From NCBI GenBank assembly GCA_964487565.1, contig CAZARN010000012.1:1-59282 (forward strand): a stretch of DNA of 59,282 nt. Reading direction: 5' to 3'. The position numbers and the translations under genes were made by a program. The stretch is from Phil1 sp964487565 (GTDB taxonomy: Bacteria; Bacillota; Clostridia; Christensenellales; CAG-138). The notes beneath the pieces were generated by a model that saw nothing but the letters and a program-made list of their open reading frames with translations, searched no databases and had not been told where the DNA came from. Within the stretch, counting starts at the first letter, position 1. Each line of letters begins with the position of its first letter. This document shows positions 51,613 through 59,272 of the stretch, in pieces.

Positions 51613-52611
51613 TCACAGCATGTGCGTTCTCGGGTCTGCGGCGTCGCCGAGGCTTTGACCCACGAGGAACAGCACGATGGATATAAACGCGGAAAGTATG
51701 ACGGGGCACCAGAATTCCCAGCCCCAGCCGGGGGTCACCATGGCGATCTGCGAGTTGAAAAGGATCTTGCCGAGCGTGGTTTCCGAAATGCCGAGCCCTA
51801 TATAGCTCAGGAACGCTTCGGAACCGATATATCCCGGCAGCGAGGTCGCCGCCATCGTGACAATGAAGGAAATCAGAAACGGGAGCATGTTCTTCGTCGC
51901 GATGCGAAGCGTTGAGGAACCGAGGCATTTTGAGGCCAGGTTGTAGTCCCTGTCCCTTATTATAATGACCTGCGTGCGGATCGAATAGGCGATGCCTATC
52001 CACCCGGTTATGCACATGGAGAACACGAGCGTCCAGAAGCTCGGCGAAAAGACCATCATAAGCACGGAGGTGACAAAAACGCCCGGAACGACGATGATCA
52101 CGTTTCTGATCTCGTTGAGCACGATATCGACTTTTTTGGAGAAGCCCCATACCGCGCCGATGAGAATACCTGTGGTGAAGTTGATGAGGGCGCATATGAG
52201 GGCGATGGAGATTGATATCCTCGCGCCGTACCACAGACCGTCGAACGTCGACTGACCGGATTCGCCCGTTCCGAAAAGCCAGTGTATGCTGAAGCCGAAC
52301 TTCTGGAAAGCGGCGGCGGGCGTAAGATGCTTGGAGGCGGAATCCATTATGTTCTGATACTTGTCATAGCCTGAGAAGAAAGGGTAGATATAGGTGAACA
52401 CAAGTATCAGGGCAAGGCAGGCCAGCACGACGATATTTATTTTTTTGTGGAAAAACACGCGGCCGACGGAGCGCCAGTACGAATATCGCGGGGCGGTGAT
52501 CTTTTCCACGGAAAGCGCATCCTGCGGTATGCGTGAAAAAAGCTCCTCGTCGCGAAGACCGGTGTCCGAAAGGTCGATCGGGGTCCTGTTTGTTTCATTC
52601 ATCGCTCTCAC
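51613..52611 (-). CDS. OppC-type ABC permease
   Basis: A 332-residue permease with an N-terminal cytoplasmic tail of about 65 residues, a first helix (about 56-78), the FGTGESGQSTFDGLWYGARISI motif of the OppC family (GTGESGQS in place of the common GTDxLGRD), and the EAA loop YNLASKCLGSSTLRIATKNMLPF. The start overlaps the oppB stop by 4 bases. Among the five transporter subunits here it is the only one of normal size. Confidence 0.92.
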   Translation of the reverse strand: MRAMNETNRTPIDLSDTGLRDEELFSRIPQDALSVEKITAPRYSYWRSVGRVFFHKKINIVVLACLALILVFTYIYPFFSGYDKYQNIMDSASKHLTPAAAFQKFGFSIHWLFGTGESGQSTFDGLWYGARISISIALICALINFTTGILIGAVWGFSKKVDIVLNEIRNVIIVVPGVFVTSVLMMVFSPSFWTLVFSMCITGWIGIAYSIRTQVIIIRDRDYNLASKCLGSSTLRIATKNMLPFLISFIVTMAATSLPGYIGSEAFLSYIGLGISETTLGKILFNSQIAMVTPGWGWEFWCPVILSAFISIVLFLVGQSLGDAADPRTHML

Positions 52612-54179
52612 CTCGCTTTGGTCGTATATGAGATGCGCGGATCCATCACGGACATGAGGATATCGCCAAGGATCGAGCCGATGATGGAAAGCGCGCCGTA
52701 AAAGAACGCCACGCCGAGAATGACGGCGTTGTCATATGCGCCGATCGCCTGAACGAGCAGACCGCCCACGCCGGGGATGTTGAATATCCGCTCCATCATG
52801 ATCGAGCCGGAAAGCGCCATGATTATCGTGTTGGGTATGCCGTGGACGGTGGGTATGGCGGCGTTTTTGAAAATGTGCTTGGTGAAAATTTCGCCCTCGC
52901 TCAGGCCGCCCGCCCTTGCGAATTTGACATAATCCGAGTTCATCTGATCCACCATGTAGCGGCGCATCCACTTCATTGTGCCTGCGACGGACGCCGCCAT
53001 GCTTGCGAGCACCGGCGTCAGATACATGAGCATTGAAGGCTCGTCCAGCGAAAAGATAACGGGCAGGCCCACGTTGATCGCCAGTGCCTTGAACATGAAA
53101 TAATACGCGAGCGAAGGCACCGCGATCATGAATATCACATATGCGTTGCCGAGATTATCGACCCATGTATCCTTTTTTTTCGCCATGAGAATACCGAGCG
53201 GAAGTCCGACAAGATAGGTGAAGAACGAACCCAGAATGCTGATGATGAATGAGTAGTATATTTTGGATCTGCTGTCCTTTATGAGGGATGTGTTCGTGTA
53301 ATCATCCGTGTATTGATCGGCATATACGAGACTGAGCTGCTGCGAACCCGCAAGATATGTCGCTGTGTGCAGATCGTCCGCGCTGTCGGCCACGAGACCT
53401 GTCGGATAACACGTCCTGCAGCATACATAATTGCCCTGACTTTGCGTCATCGTGTCAAACGCATCAACGCCCTTGTTGACGGTGAATGAAGTGCCCAGCC
53501 TGAGCGTCAGGAAGTTCTGGTGCAGGAAAGGGAAGCTCGAGTTGAAATATATCAGATACTTATGGAACGTTCCGTTGCCGATTATCGCGGGCGAGAACGT
53601 TTCGCCGCCGTAGGCCGGGTCGTATAAAGTGAATGTCAGCCCTCTCTCGCCGACGTCCTCCCCGACATAATGTATGTTGTCGAAGAAGAGCAGATTGCCG
53701 AAGAAATTGGCCATCCTTTGGATAACGGGCGTGTTGATGTAAGCGAAAAGGGTCTGCGCGCCGCCGGTTGCGATGCGGCTTTTTGTTGCCATAACGGCGT
53801 CCAGACGGCAAACGGTATATCCTTTTGACGTATAGTAAGAGGTGAAATCCTCAACATAATGCCTGACATCTTCGGAGTCGTCTTCGGGGGTCCTGCCGAT
53901 GCTCGCGATGCCGGCCTTGAACGTCTCGTCGATTTGGCCTTTCGCGGCGAGCGCATTGAGATAATCGTTATAAGTAACGCGGGTCAAATAGCCGTATTTT
54001 TCCCACATTGTATACATATATATAGTCTTTTGGTTGTTCGTGAGCTTTTGATACTGTTCGTCTTCTGCAAATATGAGCGTTTTGTCCAACACGAAGAACA
54101 GCAGAATGATTATAACGGAAATGGCGATCACAACGGAAACGCAGCCCCGCAGCAGTCGAATGAAAAAATACTTCAGCAT
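52608..54179 (-). CDS. OppB-type ABC permease with a large ectodomain
   Basis: A 523-residue permease, where about 310 is usual. Helix 1 is at about 8-31 with the family start FFIRLLRGCVSVVIAIS. An insertion of roughly 280 residues then runs to the second helix at about 312, and should lie outside the cell. It contains a CCRTC cluster. The rest is a standard OppB core with the EAA loop YVKFARAGGLSEGEIFTKHIFKN and the end FYGALSIIGSILGDILMSVMDPRI. The ectodomain may contact the binding protein or the substrate directly. It overlaps oppC by 4 bases. Confidence 0.9.
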   Translation of the reverse strand: MLKYFFIRLLRGCVSVVIAISVIIILLFFVLDKTLIFAEDEQYQKLTNNQKTIYMYTMWEKYGYLTRVTYNDYLNALAAKGQIDETFKAGIASIGRTPEDDSEDVRHYVEDFTSYYTSKGYTVCRLDAVMATKSRIATGGAQTLFAYINTPVIQRMANFFGNLLFFDNIHYVGEDVGERGLTFTLYDPAYGGETFSPAIIGNGTFHKYLIYFNSSFPFLHQNFLTLRLGTSFTVNKGVDAFDTMTQSQGNYVCCRTCYPTGLVADSADDLHTATYLAGSQQLSLVYADQYTDDYTNTSLIKDSRSKIYYSFIISILGSFFTYLVGLPLGILMAKKKDTWVDNLGNAYVIFMIAVPSLAYYFMFKALAINVGLPVIFSLDEPSMLMYLTPVLASMAASVAGTMKWMRRYMVDQMNSDYVKFARAGGLSEGEIFTKHIFKNAAIPTVHGIPNTIIMALSGSIMMERIFNIPGVGGLLVQAIGAYDNAVILGVAFFYGALSIIGSILGDILMSVMDPRISYTTKAR

Positions 54180-54200
54180 GGCTCTTTACCCTTCTGTTAT

Positions 54201-54235
54201 GGCAGAATGGATGACGTTTGGCCATCCATTCTGCC
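54201..54235 (-). other. Hairpin between the binding-protein and permease genes
   Basis: A perfect 13-bp stem GGCAGAATGGATG / CATCCATTCTGCC with a 9-base loop lies in the 95-base gap between the binding-protein stop and oppB. It has no T-tract. Such intercistronic hairpins often protect the upstream binding-protein mRNA so that more of it is made than of the permeases. Confidence 0.6.
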
Positions 54236-54274
54236 TGTGCTGTACAACCTTAAGGCATCAGATATTAAACGGTA

Positions 54275-56479
54275 TCACCAGAGGCCCATCTTCGGGGTCA
54301 AAGATCCGTCGCCGTAAGGCAGCATACCGTCAAGATAACATCTCGGATCGCCGTGATCGGATCCTATGCAGCCGAGGCCGCCCATGTCCGTGTTGTGCTC
54401 AGCACCGCAGTTGGTGTTGTTCTGGACGTTGAGGAACTCTGTCACGTCATTGAGGGGCAGCGTGTCGAAACGGACCAGCCCGCCGAGCGCGCCTTCAATG
54501 CAGGTCTTGAGGACATAAGCCTGATTCTGTCCGACCTCGTTATATGAAGGGTAAGGATAATCGATGACGATCGGGTTCTCCGCGGTGACCTCATAGCCAA
54601 GCTCCGCCAGATCCTCGATGGCAAGCGCAAGCTCCTTGGCGGCAAGCTCCGGGTTATACCAGGCGTCCCAGCCGTCGGTCGTGCTGTTTTCGGGATCCCA
54701 AACGGTGACGGGGAAACCGTCCGCGTCAAGCTGGGCCTGAACGATAGCGCCATACCAGGTGTTTTCGTCAAAGGTAACGTCCTCGCCGTTGATCTTGACT
54801 GTGGTTTGCTCATCAAGCTTCACATAGGTGCCAGGCGTCATGGTGTTGCGGATGCTTATGCTCTTGAGCTCCTCGCCGACGTTCTGCGCGATATATGAGG
54901 CGCGGTCGATGGAGTGGCCGATCGCAAGGCGGAAATGGACGTTCTGAAGCGCCGCGATGCTGATCTCCTTTTCAAGATCGGTCTTTTGCGAGGGGGCGGC
55001 TCCGTCCGCCATGTTGGCATAATTCTGGCGGTGCATATTGAACCAGAAAAGGAAAGTGATGCGGCCGACGTCGTTCACAAACGCGTATTTATCAAAATCG
55101 CCGCGTTTCTTTGCAAGCTCTATGCGCGATGCATTCAGATACATGGAGACGGTGTTGCCGTTGATGAAATCGTCATACACGCGGGAAACGTCGCTTCCGT
55201 CATTGAAAACGAGCTTGACGGCCTTGAAGTTTACCTGATCCGCCGCCCAGTAGTTTTCGTTGAGAACGTAGGTGACGGAGTTCTTTTCGGTCATGTTCGT
55301 GCAAAGGAACTGTCCGCAGATGGCGATGTGGTTTTGATCCGTGCCGTAAACATAGCTCGGCTGCGCGGAGGCTTCGGCATATTCGGCAAGGCCGAACGCG
55401 CCACCCTGCGAAAGGAAGTAGCTCCTGCAAAGGGGAACGAAATCAGTGCCCTGGAACAGGCTCATGAAATATGTCGCAGGCGTCTTGAGGGTATACTGGA
55501 GGGTATAGTCGTCAAGCGCCTTTATGCCGACGGTTGAAAAATCGGTGTTTTCACCGCTCAGATATTCGGTCATGCCTGCAATATACATATTGAGGTCATA
55601 GCAATTCTGAAGGTCGGCTTCATGCTGCGCGGCGGCGACCCAGTCGTCGGCGACGACGTCGGCGATCTTTCTGCCCTGGGAATCAACCCATACCTGACCG
55701 GGACGGATGTGAATGGTATATGTCGTGCCGTCATCCGATATCTCGCAGCTTTCGGCAAGATGCGGCTCCATCTCGCCCTCTGCGTTATAGGCGAAAAGAT
55801 AATCGTAGGTGGGGCCGATGATGCCGGAATCGTTTGACGTTGAGGCGGCGAATATATCCCATGTGGTGGGATTGTCAACGAATGTGGAGGTGTATGTATC
55901 GCGGAAGGTATACCCCTTGGAGGTCAGGTACTCCTTCGCTTTATCCATATACGTGCCGGTTCCCATAAGATCGTTCCTGAGCGTCTTGAGATAATCATAG
56001 TCTTCCTTGAGGATTATCTCGTTGGTGACGAGCATATGGGTCATGTCGCTCATCGCGCCGCGCCACGGGGCATAACCGCCCGAACAATAAACGATGCGGC
56101 TCATGTTATAACCCGCGGTGCCGCCGTACATCGGCGTGCAGACGCCGGATTCGAGCGCTTTCGCTTCGGCGATCGCGAGAAGCGCGTAGCACTCGGACAC
56201 GTTGTCGGCAGCTATCGCTTCTTCGTAAGCGTCATAGAAATTGCCGAGATTGTTCATGTAGATCTCTTCATCGTCATCGGATACGGTGAAGGGCGTCTCC
56301 TCAGGCTCAGCTGCGACCTCGCCGGTTTCTGCCGGGGCTGCGCTTTCTTCAACGGGCGCCGTGGTGGTCGTGCCATCATCAGTGACCGGTGAGGACGTAC
56401 TTGCACAGGCTGTTGCCGCGAAGAGCATTGCCGCGCACAGTATCAGCGCAATGAGTGATTGAAACCGTTTCATCTTCAT
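54275..56479 (-). CDS. Oligopeptide-type ABC substrate-binding lipoprotein, extended
   Basis: A 734-residue family 5 binding protein. The signal peptide ends FAATAC, giving lipidated Cys23, then an acidic, Thr/Glu-rich linker. Residues about 60-165 form an extra N-terminal region that ordinary OppA proteins (about 540 residues) lack. The core follows: TYDYLFAYNAEGEMEPHLAESCEISDDGTTY, a DVVADDWVAAAQ segment, and a C-terminal part rich in Trp/Tyr. GGAGGAG lies before ATG 56479; the in-frame ATG at 56515 is upstream of that site and is rejected. It is the first gene of the six-gene operon. Confidence 0.9.
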   Translation of the reverse strand: MKMKRFQSLIALILCAAMLFAATACASTSSPVTDDGTTTTAPVEESAAPAETGEVAAEPEETPFTVSDDDEEIYMNNLGNFYDAYEEAIAADNVSECYALLAIAEAKALESGVCTPMYGGTAGYNMSRIVYCSGGYAPWRGAMSDMTHMLVTNEIILKEDYDYLKTLRNDLMGTGTYMDKAKEYLTSKGYTFRDTYTSTFVDNPTTWDIFAASTSNDSGIIGPTYDYLFAYNAEGEMEPHLAESCEISDDGTTYTIHIRPGQVWVDSQGRKIADVVADDWVAAAQHEADLQNCYDLNMYIAGMTEYLSGENTDFSTVGIKALDDYTLQYTLKTPATYFMSLFQGTDFVPLCRSYFLSQGGAFGLAEYAEASAQPSYVYGTDQNHIAICGQFLCTNMTEKNSVTYVLNENYWAADQVNFKAVKLVFNDGSDVSRVYDDFINGNTVSMYLNASRIELAKKRGDFDKYAFVNDVGRITFLFWFNMHRQNYANMADGAAPSQKTDLEKEISIAALQNVHFRLAIGHSIDRASYIAQNVGEELKSISIRNTMTPGTYVKLDEQTTVKINGEDVTFDENTWYGAIVQAQLDADGFPVTVWDPENSTTDGWDAWYNPELAAKELALAIEDLAELGYEVTAENPIVIDYPYPSYNEVGQNQAYVLKTCIEGALGGLVRFDTLPLNDVTEFLNVQNNTNCGAEHNTDMGGLGCIGSDHGDPRCYLDGMLPYGDGSLTPKMGLW

Positions 56480-56561
56480 ACCAATTTCTCCTCCTGCTTT
56501 TATTTTTATCAGCAATCGTGCTGTTGGAACCTATAAACTTGCAGTTTCCCGGTAGGCAGGA

Positions 56562-57053
56562 TCAGTAGCAGTAGTTGAAGCACGCGCCGTTGTAGCCGAC
56601 GCGATACCCGTAACAAGCGCTGTTGCAGCCGTTGTTATAACCGTTGCAATAACCGTTGTTATAGCCGTAGCAGCCGTAGCGCGCCGCGTTGGAACTGCCG
56701 CGATAGCCGTAGCAGCCGCCGAAACCGTTGGAATAGCCGTTTGCGTTGTTGCCGTAATAGCCGTTGCCGTAGCAGCCGCCGAAACCGTTGGAATAGCCGT
56801 TGGAATAGCCGTTGGAATAACCGTTTTCATCGTTGCTGCCATAACCGTTTCCGCCGTTGTTATTGTAATTGCCGTTGCCGCAGCCGCTCCTGCATCCCTG
56901 CTTATACGAAGCGCCGGGGTATTGCGCAGAGCCTGCATTCATCGCGTACGATGCGCCGGAGGCCTTCACGACGGTTGAAAAGGCCATCACGCACACGAGC
57001 GCAGCAACTGCCAACGTAAGCGCCAATGCTTTTTTGACCCAATTGCTTTTCAT
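56562..57053 (-). CDS. Secreted Cys/Tyr/Asn/Gly-rich repeat protein, putative copper-binding
   Basis: I recognise no family. The 163-residue protein has a clear signal peptide (positive MKSNWVKK, hydrophobic core to about 26, cleavage likely after VKA, residue 31). The mature part is almost entirely Gly, Asn, Tyr, Ser and Cys. It has ten cysteines spread through GC, GGCYG, YGCYGYNNGYC, NGCNSAC and GACFNYC. NGYSNGF repeats and a 20-residue unit recur. It has no charged catalytic motif and no sorting signal. AAGGAG precedes the ATG. A promoter about 210 bases upstream has a CsoR-type dyad inside its spacer, and csoR is the next gene upstream. A secreted Cu(I)-binding or metal-crosslinked polymer is inferred. 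An adhesive or spore/coat-like protein is the alternative. Confidence 0.85.
   Translation of the reverse strand: MKSNWVKKALALTLAVAALVCVMAFSTVVKASGASYAMNAGSAQYPGASYKQGCRSGCGNGNYNNNGGNGYGSNDENGYSNGYSNGYSNGFGGCYGNGYYGNNANGYSNGFGGCYGYRGSSNAARYGCYGYNNGYCNGYNNGCNSACYGYRVGYNGACFNYCY
56706..56825 (-). repeat. Coding tandem repeats in the Cys-rich gene
   Basis: A 36-base stretch at 56706-56741 recurs without mismatch at 56766-56801, a 60-base (20-residue) period. The second copy runs into further 12-base units coding NGYS (about 56790-56825). The pattern shows recent in-frame expansion. Confidence 0.9.
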
Positions 57054-57260
57054 TTTTTCATCTCCTTAATATTGCTTGTCTATCTTGTCAACTCATATGC
57101 CTATCACGGGAAACTGCGCTGAAAATCACTGCCTGCAATGCTTTGCCGAAAGGATGCCGGAATGTGCCGACACCGGAAATCAAAGAAAAGAAACGTCGTC
57201 CGCAATAACAGAAAATGAGGGCGGCGCTTGTTCGCAGATACCCGCATCCCGTATATTTGT
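57054..57260 (-). other. Long untranslated leader of the Cys-rich gene
   Basis: If transcription starts about 7 bases after the -10 at 57267, the leader is about 207 bases. It contains no convincing ORF from its own start. A 64-codon frame begins at 57282, upstream of the predicted transcript start. I see no known riboswitch motif. The 57054-57437 gap as a whole holds this leader, the copper-type promoter and the csoR terminator. Confidence 0.5.
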
Positions 57261-57266
57261 GGTTAA

Positions 57267-57295
57267 ATAATATACCGCCCATGGGTATTTGTCAA
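57267..57295 (-). promoter_or_regulatory. CsoR-type operator inside a consensus promoter
   Basis: On the minus strand TTGACA (57290-57295) and TATTAT (57267-57272) are exactly 17 bases apart. The 17-bp dyad ATACCGCCCATGGGTAT (57272-57288, plus strand) fills the spacer. It matches the copA element at 47265-47281 in length, in ATACC...GGTAT ends and in position between -35 and -10. Confidence 0.82.
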
Positions 57296-57376
57296 TTGAA
57301 AATGGAATATTTGTAAAAAAAACGGATTATTTGGAAACGGCGTAAAATGACGGAACATCAAAATGAAATACAAAAA

Positions 57377-57413
57377 CAGCGACCTGTTCGGCATGCCGCA
57401 AAACGGGTCACTG
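57377..57413 (-). terminator. Terminator of csoR
   Basis: Arms CAGCGACCTGTT and AACGGGTCACTG (with G-U or mismatch positions) plus an inner GCGGCATGCCG stem. On the minus strand it is followed by TTTTTG. It lies 25 bases past the csoR stop, so csoR and the Cys-rich gene are probably separate transcripts. Confidence 0.7.
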
Positions 57414-57437
57414 TTTGATATGATTGCGTGGGTGAGA

Positions 57438-57752
57438 CTATTTCATAAGCTTTTGCAGCGTTGCAACAAGCTCGTCGATCACCTCGTCCTTGCCGTTCCT
57501 GATATCGGTGGCAACGCATGTGCGGATGTGGTCTGAAAGCAATTCCTTATTGAACGCATTTATTGCGGCGGAAACAGCCGCGGACTGCACGAGGATATCG
57601 GTGCAGTATACGCCGCGTTCGACCATGTTGCGTATGCCGCGTACCTGGCCTTCGATGCGGTTGAGTCTGTGGATAAGACGCTTGTATTCTTCGTCTGTAC
57701 GGACCTTGGTCTTCATAGTGCAATGACATTCCCTTTTAGCAGAATCGCTCAT
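57438..57752 (-). CDS. csoR: CsoR-family copper-sensing repressor
   Basis: A 104-residue all-helical repressor with RLNRIEGQVRGIRNMVERGVYCTDILVQSAAVSAAINAFNKELLSDHIRTC. The Cys in VYC, and the His and Cys in DHIRTC, are the three Cu(I) ligands of CsoR. The N-terminus carries an additional CHC. It should release DNA on Cu(I) binding. The start is uncertain: ATG 57752 has GGGAG 13 bases away, and an internal Met (residue 13) is possible. Its own promoter has TTGACA but no clear ATACC/GGTAT dyad. The two matching operators are at 47265 and 57272. Confidence 0.93.
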   Translation of the reverse strand: MSDSAKRECHCTMKTKVRTDEEYKRLIHRLNRIEGQVRGIRNMVERGVYCTDILVQSAAVSAAINAFNKELLSDHIRTCVATDIRNGKDEVIDELVATLQKLMK

Positions 57753-57799
57753 GGTTGTTTCATTTCTCCCATATAATCGGCGTAGTTCATATTATTATC

Positions 57800-57829
57800 A
57801 ATATATAATAAGAAACGGGTCATTGTCAA
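57800..57829 (-). promoter_or_regulatory. Promoter of csoR
   Basis: Minus-strand TTGACA (57824-57829) and TATATT (57800-57805) have an 18-base spacer starting ATGACCCG. Only half of a copper-type dyad could be present there. Confidence 0.5.
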
Positions 57830-58164
57830 ATGATTTGAAAAAACAGTTCGTTTTTCCCCCTTTTCGGTCCCATGCGGAAAAAACAAACGCCACCGGAAGG
57901 CGACGTTTGGTTTATGTGAACAGCATCCTATTATAATATAAAACTCACACCCTTGAATTTTCGTTAAAAGGTTCGACGAATAGTTTAAAGATGCACAAGG
58001 CTTCCGTCGCGGCTGCTCCGCATGTGTCGGTTTCTCCGTGCAGCGGATTATAAACGACTTGATTTCTGTGCTGATGCATTATGCTTGAAAACGCCGGTGG
58101 GCCGTCATGAGCGGTAAAGGTTTTTGCCTTATAAAACTTCGTATAGCGGAATACTTTTGAAACT

Positions 58165-58173
58165 GATATAATA
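58165..58173 (+). promoter_or_regulatory. Extended -10 promoter of the lipoprotein gene
   Basis: TGATATAAT is an extended -10 element (TG, one base, TATAAT) with no good -35. It lies about 28 bases before ATG 58202, which follows GGAGGAG. Confidence 0.55.
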
Positions 58174-58201
58174 TAACAAAAATTGATGGAGGAGTGAAAA
58201 A

Positions 58202-59098
58202 ATGAAGAGATTTGTCATGATAGCGCTCTTGCTTTTTGCGGCGATATTTGCATTTTCTTCCTGTACCGGCGGTGTCGGCACGGCGCCAAAAGTCTCTCCC
58301 ACACCGACATCGGATATTTTTCAGGCCGGCGCGCCGCAGGGATCGGACGCACCCGCACCCACACCAACAGTACCTCCCATTCCACCGGACAGCATCTGGA
58401 CGCTGAAAGGTACGGTCGATCACAGGCATGTTATACAGGAAGGCTATTATATGGATTACACGGTCGAGCTGGATTTTTATAAGCTCGACGGCGCTTATCC
58501 TTCCGGCAATTACACGGGTGACGTCTATTTTACAGTCAAGGCTGATGCGGACGACGCTATTAAGCAAGCGCTCAGCGCGTTGCCCGAGGGCATGGCAAGC
58601 GTCAACTTCGACATGTCGGGTTACGGACTGCGCAACGCAATCTCCCTGAATGTACTTGGCTTTACGGATTTCCAAAAGGAAGGGACGACCTGGGAGTCCG
58701 ACCATACAAAAAACACGGACGGCGAGCAAGTAAGCCCCATGGCGGAGTCATACGTAGCGGATACGTCCTTCATGATGAGCGTACAGGCGACCGGTATCGC
58801 AGGGGGTTCGGGCAGTACGGGCGCTGCGGAATTTAAGATAGGTGATTTTGTCTTTAGCGGAAGCGACGACGCAAATATCAGGCTCCGTATTATCGTCGAG
58901 CCAGACTCGGTATGGGGCAACGATTTTTACGCGGGCACAGGGGGATCGCGCAATGTGCAGCTGTTTTTTGACGTGAACGGTATAGAATTCTCGGGAGAAG
59001 GTACGCTCGAAAGACAGCCAAATAGTGAATCCAACCGACAAAATCAGATCAACCGTGAAAGATTGGGTGAAAAGTATAATGTTGAGGAGATGCCATAA
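58202..59098 (+). CDS. Hypothetical lipoprotein
   Basis: A 298-residue lipoprotein: the signal peptide ends FAFSSCTGG, with Cys21 as the probable lipid anchor, followed by a Pro/Thr-rich linker (about 30-62). The rest looks beta-rich, with Gly/Ser/Asp loops and no cysteine, and matches no family I recognise. The base composition is lower in GC than most of the window. GGAGGAG sits 7 bases before the ATG. It is a surface protein by inference, function unknown. Confidence 0.8.
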   Translation: MKRFVMIALLLFAAIFAFSSCTGGVGTAPKVSPTPTSDIFQAGAPQGSDAPAPTPTVPPIPPDSIWTLKGTVDHRHVIQEGYYMDYTVELDFYKLDGAYPSGNYTGDVYFTVKADADDAIKQALSALPEGMASVNFDMSGYGLRNAISLNVLGFTDFQKEGTTWESDHTKNTDGEQVSPMAESYVADTSFMMSVQATGIAGGSGSTGAAEFKIGDFVFSGSDDANIRLRIIVEPDSVWGNDFYAGTGGSRNVQLFFDVNGIEFSGEGTLERQPNSESNRQNQINRERLGEKYNVEEMP

Positions 59099-59146
59099 AC
59101 GCTCCGCCATTCAACCTATTGACCTGCAGTTCCCTTCCAAATAAAT

Positions 59147-59272
59147 ATGGATGAGGAAATAACACGACAACAGACGCCGACCTTGTATCTCACGATCGTT
59201 TTCGGCGCTGCCGGAATAACATCTGTTTTGATATTCGCGAACAAATCGCGTAAACTGATAATAAAGATGTGA
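59147..59272 (+). CDS. Possible small membrane protein (41 aa)
   Basis: A short frame coding for a protein with a polar start MDEEITRQQT, one hydrophobic helix (TLYLTIVFGAAGITSVLIFA) and a basic end NKSRKLIIKM, which is the shape of a real single-pass peptide. There is no visible ribosome site, so the evidence is weak. It follows the lipoprotein gene by 48 bases. Confidence 0.3.
   Translation: MDEEITRQQTPTLYLTIVFGAAGITSVLIFANKSRKLIIKM

Larger units (their letters stand above)
57753..58201. other. 449-base AT-rich gap without a recognisable gene
   Basis: Apart from the csoR promoter at its left and the promoter of the lipoprotein gene at its right, it holds a hairpin (CAAACGCC...GGCG-CGTTTG, 57884-57909) whose minus-strand tail is TTTGTTTTTTCC. 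That looks like a terminator, although no minus-strand gene precedes it. I see no coding frame with a ribosome site. Confidence 0.6.

Noticed and set aside
56706..56825. Short regular repeats that might suggest a CRISPR array
   Set aside because: The repeats are in frame, code for NGYS/GGCYG units and have no unique spacers; no cas gene is near.
57088..57282. A 64-codon frame in the leader of the Cys-rich gene
   Set aside because: Its start lies inside the promoter spacer, upstream of the predicted transcript start, it has no ribosome site and the peptide is not protein-like.
58079..58729. A 216-codon minus-strand frame after the orphan terminator
   Set aside because: It is opposite the lipoprotein gene, has no ribosome site and no domain; the plus-strand frame has a signal peptide and a strong ribosome site.
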